From: Streptomyces sp. Tu 3180
GTDB taxonomy: Bacteria; Actinomycetota; Actinomycetes; Streptomycetales; Streptomycetaceae
Reading direction: 5' to 3'
NCBI RefSeq assembly: GCF_009852415.1
Contig: NZ_WOXS01000002.1
Location: 2,192,501-2,256,500 of the forward strand
DNA length: 64,000 nucleotides
Every line of letters starts with the position of its first letter. The first letter of the stretch is position 1. Shown here one piece after another: positions 58,212 through 64,000 of the stretch. Both the position numbers and the translations under genes were made by a program. The notes under the pieces are model-generated. The model was not told the origin of the DNA, ran no database searches, and saw nothing but the letters and a program-made list of their open reading frames with translations.

Positions 58212-60362
58212 TCAGGACAGGCCGGCCTCCTGCATCTGCCGCAGTTCCTTCTTCATCTCGGAGACCTCGTCGCGCAGCCGGGCCGCGATCTCGAACTGGA
58301 GGTCCGCGGCGGCGGCCCGCATCCGCGCGGTCAGCTCCTCGATCTGCTCGGCGAGTTCGGCGGCGGGGCGGTCGGTCGGCACCGTCTCGCCGGCCTTGCC
58401 CTTGGCGCCCTTCGCGCCCTTGGCCGCCTTGGTGCCGAGGGAGGGCACGGGCGCCTTGGTGCCGCCGCCGTCCTTCCCGGCCTTCCCGGCCCTGCGGTAG
58501 CCGGAGCCGAGCAGTTGCTCGGTGTCGACGTCCTCGCGGGCGATCTGGGCGACGATGTCGTTGATCTTCTTGCGCAGCGGCTGGGGGTCGATGCCGTTCG
58601 CCCGGTTGTAGGCGATCTGCTTCTCCCGGCGGCGGTTGGTCTCGTCGATGGCCTTCTCCATCGCCGGGGTGATCTTGTCGGCGTACATGTGGACCTGGCC
58701 GGAGACGTTCCGCGCGGCGCGGCCGATGGTCTGGATCAGGGAGGTGCCGGAGCGCAGGAAGCCCTCCTTGTCCGCGTCGAGGATCGCCACCAGGGACACC
58801 TCGGGCAGGTCGAGGCCCTCGCGCAGCAGGTTGATGCCGACCAGGACGTCGAACTCGCCGGCCCGCAGCTCCCTCAGCAGTTCCACCCGGCGCAGGGTGT
58901 CGACGTCGCTGTGCAGGTAGCGCACCTGGATGCCGAGCTCCAGGAAGTAGTCGGTGAGGTCCTCGGCCATCTTCTTGGTGAGCGTGGTGACCAGGACGCG
59001 TTCGTCCTTCTCGACGCGCGAGCGGATCTCGTGCACCAGGTCGTCGATCTGGCCCTCGGTGGGCTTGACGACGACCTCCGGGTCGACGAGGCCGGTGGGG
59101 CGGATGATCTGCTCGACGGTGCCGTCCGAGCGGGAGAGCTCGTACTGGCCGGGGGTGGCCGACAGGTAGACGGTCTGGCCGATGCGCTCCTGGAACTCCT
59201 CCCACTTCAGCGGCCGGTTGTCCAGGGCGGAGGGCAGCCGGAAGCCGTGGTCGACCAGGGTGCGCTTGCGGGAGGCGTCGCCCTCGTACATGGCGCCGAT
59301 CTGCGGGACGGTGACGTGCGACTCGTCGATGACGAGGAGGAAGTCGTCCGGGAAGTAGTCCAGCAGGGTGTTGGGCGGGGAGCCGGGCGAGCGGCCGTCG
59401 AAGTGCATCGAGTAGTTCTCCACGCCGGAGCAGGTGCCGATCTGGCGGAGCATCTCGATGTCGTACGTGGTGCGCATGCGCAGGCGCTGGGCCTCCAGGA
59501 GCTTGCCCTGCCTCTCCAGCTCGGCGAGGCGCTCGGCGAGCTCCTTCTCGATGTCGTTGACGGCCCGCTCCAGGCGCTCGGGGCCGGCGACGTAGTGGGA
59601 GGCGGGGAAGACGTACAGCTGCCGGTCGTCGCTGATGATCTCGCCGGTGAGCGGGTGGAGCGTGGACAGCGCCTCGATCTCGTCGCCGAACATCTCGATG
59701 CGCACGGCGAGCTCCTCGTAGACCGGGAAGATCTCGATGGTGTCGCCGCGGACGCGGAAGGTGCCGCGGGTGAAGGCCATGTCGTTGCGCGTGTACTGGA
59801 TGTCCACGAAGCGGCGCAGCAGTTCGTCGCGGTCGACCTCGTCGCCGACGCGGAGGGGGACCATGCGGTCCACGTACTCCTGCGGTGTGCCGAGGCCGTA
59901 GATGCAGGAGACGGAGGCGACCACCACGACGTCGCGGCGGGTGAGCAGCGAGTTGGTCGCGGAGTGCCGCAGCCGCTCGACCTCCTCGTTGATCGAGGAG
60001 TCCTTCTCGATGTAGGTGTCCGACTGCGGGACGTACGCCTCGGGCTGGTAGTAGTCGTAGTACGAGACGAAGTACTCGACCGCGTTGTTCGGCAGCAGCT
60101 CGCGGAACTCGTTGGCCAGCTGCGCGGCCAGTGTCTTGTTCGGCGCCATCACCAGGGTGGGGCGCTGGAGCTTCTCGATCATCCACGCCGTGGTGGCGGA
60201 CTTTCCGGTACCGGTCGCGCCCAGCAGGACGACGTCCTTCTCACCGGCTTCGATGCGCCGGGCGAGGTCGGCGATGGCCGTGGGCTGGTCGCCGCTGGGC
60301 CGGTAGGGACTGACGACCTCGAAGGGCGCCACCGTGCGTTCGATGTGGGAAACGGGCCGCAT
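58212..60362 (-). CDS. uvrB: Excinuclease ABC subunit B
   Basis: UvrB is the helicase-like damage verifier of excision repair. In this 716-residue protein Walker A is [14 protein letters not shown] (about 44-57), the beta-hairpin is [20 protein letters not shown], the DEAD-like motif is [10 protein letters not shown], motif VI is [13 protein letters not shown], and the C-terminal UVR domain is about 670-705. An unusual Gly/Lys/Ala-rich linker ([27 protein letters not shown]) precedes the UVR domain. I chose ATG 60362; it lies exactly 7 nt after TACGGT of a damage-type promoter. Confidence 0.97.
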   Translation of the reverse strand: MRPVSHIERTVAPFEVVSPYRPSGDQPTAIADLARRIEAGEKDVVLLGATGTGKSATTAWMIEKLQRPTLVMAPNKTLAAQLANEFRELLPNNAVEYFVSYYDYYQPEAYVPQSDTYIEKDSSINEEVERLRHSATNSLLTRRDVVVVASVSCIYGLGTPQEYVDRMVPLRVGDEVDRDELLRRFVDIQYTRNDMAFTRGTFRVRGDTIEIFPVYEELAVRIEMFGDEIEALSTLHPLTGEIISDDRQLYVFPASHYVAGPERLERAVNDIEKELAERLAELERQGKLLEAQRLRMRTTYDIEMLRQIGTCSGVENYSMHFDGRSPGSPPNTLLDYFPDDFLLVIDESHVTVPQIGAMYEGDASRKRTLVDHGFRLPSALDNRPLKWEEFQERIGQTVYLSATPGQYELSRSDGTVEQIIRPTGLVDPEVVVKPTEGQIDDLVHEIRSRVEKDERVLVTTLTKKMAEDLTDYFLELGIQVRYLHSDVDTLRRVELLRELRAGEFDVLVGINLLREGLDLPEVSLVAILDADKEGFLRSGTSLIQTIGRAARNVSGQVHMYADKITPAMEKAIDETNRRREKQIAYNRANGIDPQPLRKKINDIVAQIAREDVDTEQLLGSGYRRAGKAGKDGGGTKAPVPSLGTKAAKGAKGAKGKAGETVPTDRPAAELAEQIEELTARMRAAAADLQFEIAARLRDEVSEMKKELRQMQEAGLS

Positions 60363-60369
60363 GCCATCC

Positions 60370-60392
60370 ACCGTACGACCCCCCACTGACAG
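60370..60392 (-). promoter_or_regulatory. RecA-independent (PafBC-type) DNA-damage promoter of uvrB
   Basis: The minus strand reads CTGTCAGTG (60392-60384), GGGGGTCG, TACGGT (60375-60370), then 7 nt and ATG. It matches TTGTCRGTG-N8-TAnnnT at all but the first base. Confidence 0.8.
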
Positions 60393-60402
60393 CCGGTCCC
60401 GG

Positions 60403-61266
60403 TCAGTGCCTTTGCGGAGCGCGGGAGCGGTGTTCGACGGGGCCCCGGGCACTCGGCCGCCCGCGGGCCGGGGCGCGGCGGGCCGAGGAGTGGGCGGGGA
60501 CGCCGGGCCTGCGCTCGGCGGGCGCCGCGGCGGGACCGCCCGTGATCAGGAGCGGATCGAAGATCACCACGATGCCCACGAGGACGAGGAGGGCGAGCGG
60601 GCCGACCATCATCGGCCCGAGCAGGGCGGCCGCGGGTTCCCCGGCGGTGGGGGCGGAGGTGCCGTGGACGTGCACGTCCACGGCGGCCATCCCGGTGTAG
60701 TGCATGCCGGCGACGGCGAGTCCCATGACGAGGCTCGCGCCCACGCTCCACAGGAATCCCCTGGCCCGTCCGGCCGCCCAGAGGGCGGCGGTGGCGGCGG
60801 CCATGGCGATGGCCACGGACGCGGCGACGGTGGGGACGTCGTACTCCAGACGTCCGTCGAGGCTCATGCCGGCCATGCCGAGGTAGTGCATCGAGGCGAT
60901 GCCGAGGCCGGTGACGGTGCCCCCGGTGAACAGGGCCGTTCCGGACGGGCCCCGGTAACCGACGATGAAGATCCCGGTGCCCACCATGACGACGGCGACG
61001 GCGAGGCTCGCGAACGTCATCGTCCGGTCGTAGTGGATCGGCGTGCCCTCGACGGCGAAGCCCATCATGGCGATGAAGTGCATCGTCCATATGCCGGAGC
61101 CGATGGCCGCGGTGCCCAGGGCGAGCCAGGCGGGGCGCCGGGAACGGTTGGCCGTCATGGCCCTGGTGGTGCAGCGCAGCCCCAGGGCACCGCCGAGGCA
61201 GGCCATGAGGTAGGCCACCAGCGGTGTGACCAGGCCGTAGCTGAATCCGTCGACCGTGCCCTGCAT
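60403..61266 (-). CDS. MHYT-domain integral membrane protein
   Basis: This 287-residue protein has seven predicted helices and three MHYT-type motifs: [18 protein letters not shown] and [13 protein letters not shown] domains are proposed copper-coordinating sensors of O2, CO or NO. Here there is no attached GGDEF/EAL or kinase domain, so it is a stand-alone sensor-like membrane protein. The tail (about 245-287) is Arg/Ala/Pro-rich. I chose ATG 61266, directly before the first helix. Its 3' end overlaps the outer part of the uvrB promoter region. Confidence 0.9.
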   Translation of the reverse strand: MQGTVDGFSYGLVTPLVAYLMACLGGALGLRCTTRAMTANRSRRPAWLALGTAAIGSGIWTMHFIAMMGFAVEGTPIHYDRTMTFASLAVAVVMVGTGIFIVGYRGPSGTALFTGGTVTGLGIASMHYLGMAGMSLDGRLEYDVPTVAASVAIAMAAATAALWAAGRARGFLWSVGASLVMGLAVAGMHYTGMAAVDVHVHGTSAPTAGEPAAALLGPMMVGPLALLVLVGIVVIFDPLLITGGPAAAPAERRPGVPAHSSARRAPARGRPSARGPVEHRSRAPQRH

Positions 61267-61489
61267 GCGCGGCTGCCCTTCCCGCCCTGTGCGTCCCGGA
61301 ATTCCCGATACAAGCCCCCCTCCCAGGGCCGCACCGGCGGCCAGGGTTGACGCAGAGAGTATGACCCCCACCGGAATGGTCGAACGACTTTCCGGCAAAG
61401 AAACACGCCCCTGCCCCATATGTGTGCCCCCAGTGTGCGGAGTACGGGCAACTCCGTTCAAACCGCGGCCATCCCGCACCCCTCTCGCG

Positions 61490-61518
61490 TTGACCCTCGG
61501 CTGTCACAGTTGAACCGT
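61490..61518 (+). promoter_or_regulatory. Promoter of the secreted GDPD gene
   Basis: TTGACC (61490-61495), a 17-nt spacer and AACCGT (61513-61518) are followed by GAGGAG and ATG 61547. The rest of the 280-bp divergent gap shows only short dyads, such as CCGGAA-N13-TTCCGG near 61370. Confidence 0.45.
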
Positions 61519-61546
61519 CCGTGACCGTTCGACGCGAGGAGTACGC

Positions 61547-62419
61547 ATGCACGCACGCGCTGTCATCTCATCGGCCGCCGCGCTCCTGGGAACCGCCGCC
61601 CTCCTGCTCCCGCTCTCCCCCGCCCGGGCCGCCGGCGACACCGCGCGCCCCCTGGTGACAGCCCACCGGGGCGCCTCCGCGTACGCCCCCGAGAACACCC
61701 TGGCCGCCGTCGACGAGGCGGCCGCGCTCGGCGCCGACTGGGTGGAGAACGACGTCCAGCGCACCAAGGACGGTGAGCTCGTCGTCCTCCACGACGACAG
61801 CCTGCGGCGCACCACCGACGTCGAGGAGGTCTTCCCCGGCCGGGCGCCGTGGAAGGTGAAGGACTTCACCCTCGCGGAGATCGCCCGCCTGGACGCGGGC
61901 AGCTGGTTCGGCCCCGCGTACGCGGGCGCGCGCGTGCCGACGCTGGAGCAGTTCGTGGACCGGGTCGAGCACCACCGCCAGAAGCTGCTGCTGGAGATCA
62001 AGAACCCGCAGCTGTACCCCGGCATCGAGCGGCAGGCCCTCAAGGTCCTGGGCAACCAGGGCTGGCTCGACCGCCGGCACGTGAAGCACCGGCTGATCGT
62101 GCAGAGCTTCAGCGCGGACAGCGTGCGGACCGTCCATGAGCTGAAGCCCGCGGTGAAGACCGGCTTCCTCGGGACGCCGCCCGCGGCGGACCTGCCCGCG
62201 TACGCGGCCTTCACCGACCAGATCAACCCCTCGCACGCCTCCCTCTCCGCCGGGTACGTCGCCGCCGTGCACGCCCTCGACGGTGCGCACGGCAAGCCGC
62301 TGGAGGTCTTCACCTGGACCGTGAACGACGCGGCGGCCGCCCGGCGGGTCGCCGGGTTCGGGGTCGACGGGATCATCACCGACACGCCCGACGTGGTGCG
62401 GGACGCGGTGCGCGACTGA
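61547..62419 (+). CDS. Secreted glycerophosphodiester phosphodiesterase
   Basis: This 290-residue exported TIM-barrel phosphodiesterase has a signal peptide of residues 1-28 (LPLSPARA|AGD). Catalytic motifs are AHRGASAYAPENT (His/Arg and Glu/Asn) and ENDVQRTKDGELVVLHDDSL, with metal-binding Glu/Asp and the second catalytic His. The usual E-x-D appears as END, which retains both acids. It releases alcohol and glycerol 3-phosphate from glycerophosphodiesters outside the cell, a phosphate-scavenging role. No Pho box was recognised upstream. Confidence 0.94.
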   Translation: MHARAVISSAAALLGTAALLLPLSPARAAGDTARPLVTAHRGASAYAPENTLAAVDEAAALGADWVENDVQRTKDGELVVLHDDSLRRTTDVEEVFPGRAPWKVKDFTLAEIARLDAGSWFGPAYAGARVPTLEQFVDRVEHHRQKLLLEIKNPQLYPGIERQALKVLGNQGWLDRRHVKHRLIVQSFSADSVRTVHELKPAVKTGFLGTPPAADLPAYAAFTDQINPSHASLSAGYVAAVHALDGAHGKPLEVFTWTVNDAAAARRVAGFGVDGIITDTPDVVRDAVRD

Positions 62420-62440
62420 GGCGCCCGCCCCGCCCCCGCG

Positions 62441-62463
62441 TTGTCGGTGGCGGGCCGTACGGT
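62441..62463 (+). promoter_or_regulatory. RecA-independent (PafBC-type) DNA-damage promoter of ogt
   Basis: TTGTCGGTG (62441-62449), GCGGGCCG, TACGGT (62458-62463), then 7 nt and ATG 62471. It is a full match to TTGTCRGTG-N8-TAnnnT and gives a leaderless mRNA. Confidence 0.85.
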
Positions 62464-62470
62464 GGGGCGC

Positions 62471-63025
62471 ATGGACAGCCATGGGCGGTACGAGCAGCGG
62501 GTCGTGTGGGCCGTCGTCGGCACCGGCATCGGCCCGCTGCTGCTGGCCGCGACCCGTGCGGGCCTGGTCAGCGTCGTGTTCCACGCCACGGACGCGGTGC
62601 GCGACAGCGCGCTGGAGCGGCTGGCGTCCCGGCTCGGCACCGAGCCCGTCGAGGAGCCCGGATCCCCTCTGCTGGCCGAGGCGGTACGCCAGGTCGAGGC
62701 GTACTTCGCGGGTGAGCGGCAGGCTTTCGACCTGCCGCTGGACTGGTCGCTGGTCTCCGGCTTCCCCCGCGAGGTCCTGCGGGAGCTGGCGCGCGGCGTG
62801 CCGTTCGGCACGGTCGTCGGGTACGGCGACCTGGCGGGACGGGTCGGACAGCCGGGCGCCGCCCAGGCCGTGGGCATGGCGATGGGCGCCAACCCGCTGC
62901 CGGTGGTCGTGCCCTGTCACCGGGTCGTGGAGAGCGGCGGCGGCATCGGCGGGTTCGGGGGCGGGCTGGAGACCAAACGCCGGCTGCTGGCCCTGGAGGG
63001 CGTGCTGCCCGAGCCGCTGTTCTGA
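62471..63025 (+). CDS. ogt: Methylated-DNA--protein-cysteine methyltransferase
   Basis: This 184-residue suicide enzyme transfers alkyl groups from O6-alkylguanine to its own cysteine. The active site is PCHRVV with Cys149, and GYGDLAGRVG precedes the recognition helix. In that helix the residue before AVGMAMGANP is Gln132, where most homologues have the Arg finger that helps flip the base. The start is ATG 62471, placed by the promoter geometry. Confidence 0.94.
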   Translation: MDSHGRYEQRVVWAVVGTGIGPLLLAATRAGLVSVVFHATDAVRDSALERLASRLGTEPVEEPGSPLLAEAVRQVEAYFAGERQAFDLPLDWSLVSGFPREVLRELARGVPFGTVVGYGDLAGRVGQPGAAQAVGMAMGANPLPVVVPCHRVVESGGGIGGFGGGLETKRRLLALEGVLPEPLF

Positions 63026-63049
63026 CGGCTCGGGCGGCGGGGCCCCGGG

Positions 63050-63478
63050 TCAGTCGTAGTGGCGCGCTTCGAGGATGTTGCCGTCCGGGTCGCGGAAGTA
63101 GAAGCTTCGCTTGGCCGGGCCGCGCGCCCCGAAGGAGTCGTGCGCGAGGTCCGTCACCGGTACGGACTGCTCCTGGAGGCGGCCGCGGAGGGCGTCGAAG
63201 CCGTCGGCCGGCAGGGACAGGCAGACGTGGTTGACGGGGTGGCCGGAGCTCTCGGCGGCGCCGGGGAGCATCGTCATGCGTTCGGCCTTGGCCAGCGGCA
63301 TGAGGTCGAGGATGGTCTCCTCGTTGACGCGCACCGAGGGGAAGGGTGCCTCGCCGGCGGAGAAGTCGGCGAGCCTGACGGGCTCGAGGCCCACCGCCCT
63401 CTCGTAGAAGCCGGCGGCGGCGACCGGGTCGCGCACCCAGAGGACGATGTGGTCGAGACGCGTCGTGTGATCCGTCAT
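63050..63478 (-). CDS. VOC-superfamily (glyoxalase/bleomycin resistance-like) protein
   Basis: This 142-residue protein has two beta-alpha-beta-beta-beta modules: [28 protein letters not shown] (about 8-35) and [22 protein letters not shown] (about 80-101), ending [17 protein letters not shown]. The His/Glu metal-site positions are partly kept (HIV in the first strand, ILEARH at the end). It could be a dioxygenase, isomerase or binding protein; the sequence does not decide. It converges on ogt and diverges from psuG. Confidence 0.9.
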   Translation of the reverse strand: MTDHTTRLDHIVLWVRDPVAAAGFYERAVGLEPVRLADFSAGEAPFPSVRVNEETILDLMPLAKAERMTMLPGAAESSGHPVNHVCLSLPADGFDALRGRLQEQSVPVTDLAHDSFGARGPAKRSFYFRDPDGNILEARHYD

Positions 63479-63578
63479 GGTCCCAGCCTCCGCGATCTCC
63501 GCGACGGCCCGCAAGGGGTTTGGCCCGGCCCGCGGCCCGCCAGGGATGAGGGGAGACCGGGAGACGGGAGGCAGGCAC

Positions 63579-64000
63579 GTGGTGCTCATGGTGTCCGAAG
63601 AGGTGCGCGGGGCGATCGCCGCGGGCCGGCCGGTGGTGGCCCTGGAATCCACGATCATCGCGCACGGACTGCCCCGGCCGCACAACCTCCGGGTGGCGCT
63701 GGAGCTGGAGGCGGCCGTGCGGCGGGAGGGCGCGGTGCCGGCGACGGTCGCCGTGCTGGACGGGCGGCCCCGGGTCGGCCTGGACGAGCGGCAGCTGGAG
63801 CGGATCGCGGGCGGGGACGGCATCCGCAAGCTGGGCCACCGCGACCTGCCGCTCGCGGTGGCCGGCGGGGCGAGCGGGGCGACCACGGTGTCGGGCACCG
63901 CCCTGCTCGCGTCGCTGGCGGGCGTACGGGTGTTCGCGACCGGGGGGCTCGGCGGGGTGCACCGGGAGTGGACGGTGACCCAGGACGAGTCGGCCGACCT
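63579..64000 (+). CDS. psuG: Pseudouridine-5'-phosphate glycosidase (5' part; runs off the window)
   Basis: PsuG splits pseudouridine 5'-phosphate into uracil and ribose 5-phosphate. The first 140 residues are present. [15 protein letters not shown] (about 22-36), [30 protein letters not shown] (catalytic Lys region) and [24 protein letters not shown] are the family's signature segments. The start is GTG 63579, 7 nt after GGGAGG; GTG 63582 and ATG 63588 are alternatives. A PfkB-type pseudouridine kinase often follows and would lie beyond 64000. Confidence 0.93.
   Translation, partial: MVLMVSEEVRGAIAAGRPVVALESTIIAHGLPRPHNLRVALELEAAVRREGAVPATVAVLDGRPRVGLDERQLERIAGGDGIRKLGHRDLPLAVAGGASGATTVSGTALLASLAGVRVFATGGLGGVHREWTVTQDESAD

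Noticed and set aside
60384..60408. CACTGAC-N11-GTCAGTG as an operator dyad
   Set aside because: The left arm is the TGTCAGTG element of the uvrB promoter. The right arm lies within the end of the MHYT gene, so the symmetry may be accidental, although a second-strand role cannot be excluded.

Overview
The window is GC-rich, almost fully coding actinobacterial chromosome. It is almost certainly from a Streptomyces: it carries whiA, the OpcA-linked pentose phosphate operon, an RbpA-family protein, a mycothiol-dependent-enzyme family protein, many GTG starts and one TTG start, and a gene order that I recall from the Streptomyces coelicolor core (suf - ctaA/ctaB - tkt/tal/zwf/opcA/pgl - pgi - secG/tpi/pgk/gap - whiA/yvcK/rapZ/uvrC - uvrA - aroQ - terC/terD - uvrB). 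I saw no rRNA, tRNA, CRISPR array, prophage or insertion sequence.

Layout. 1-7.3 kb: start of the suf Fe-S assembly operon (sufR, sufB) on the minus strand, a divergent two-gene ABC-2 exporter, heme A synthase ctaA, three unrelated minus-strand genes, and ctaB. 7.6-14.3 kb: a tight plus-strand operon tkt-tal-zwf-opcA-pgl with start/stop overlaps, closed by a strong terminator. 14.3-24.7 kb: an accessory block between pgl and pgi. It holds an alpha-glucoside-type operon (GH13 hydrolase, binding lipoprotein, two permeases, no ATPase), an orphan secreted binding protein, and a PadR-controlled MacB/FtsX-like exporter. 24.7-31.8 kb: a membrane protein, pgi, an RbpA paralogue, and the glycolytic run gap-pgk-tpiA-secG. 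32-35 kb: a large secreted M14 carboxypeptidase. 35-40.2 kb: uvrC-rapZ-yvcK-whiA, joined by ATGA overlaps. 40.4-46.1 kb: accessory regulators, a Rieske lipoprotein, a LacI-sugar kinase pair, an XRE regulator and YceI. 46.2-64 kb: uvrA, a DinB/MDMPI-fold protein, a metallo-hydrolase, aroQ, an S66 peptidase, a Ca2+/H+ antiporter, terC with a probable Mn2+ riboswitch, two TerD proteins, uvrB, an MHYT membrane protein, a secreted GDPD, ogt, a VOC protein and the start of psuG.

The strongest signal beyond gene content is regulatory. uvrA, uvrB and ogt each carry TTGTCRGTG-N8-TAnnnT (one base off in uvrB), the RecA-independent (PafBC-type) DNA-damage promoter; uvrC has a degenerate copy with the same geometry. 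In uvrB, ogt and uvrC the -10 box sits exactly 7 nt before the ATG, which predicts leaderless damage-induced mRNAs. Because uvrC heads the operon that ends in whiA, damage could feed transcription into a sporulation regulator. Other notable signals are a SufR palindrome that fixes the sufR start, a MalF-like permease with a large inserted extracytoplasmic domain, alternative RNA hairpins between secG and the RbpA gene, a 26-bp LacI operator, and paired GTTAAGTA boxes over the alpha-glucoside promoter.
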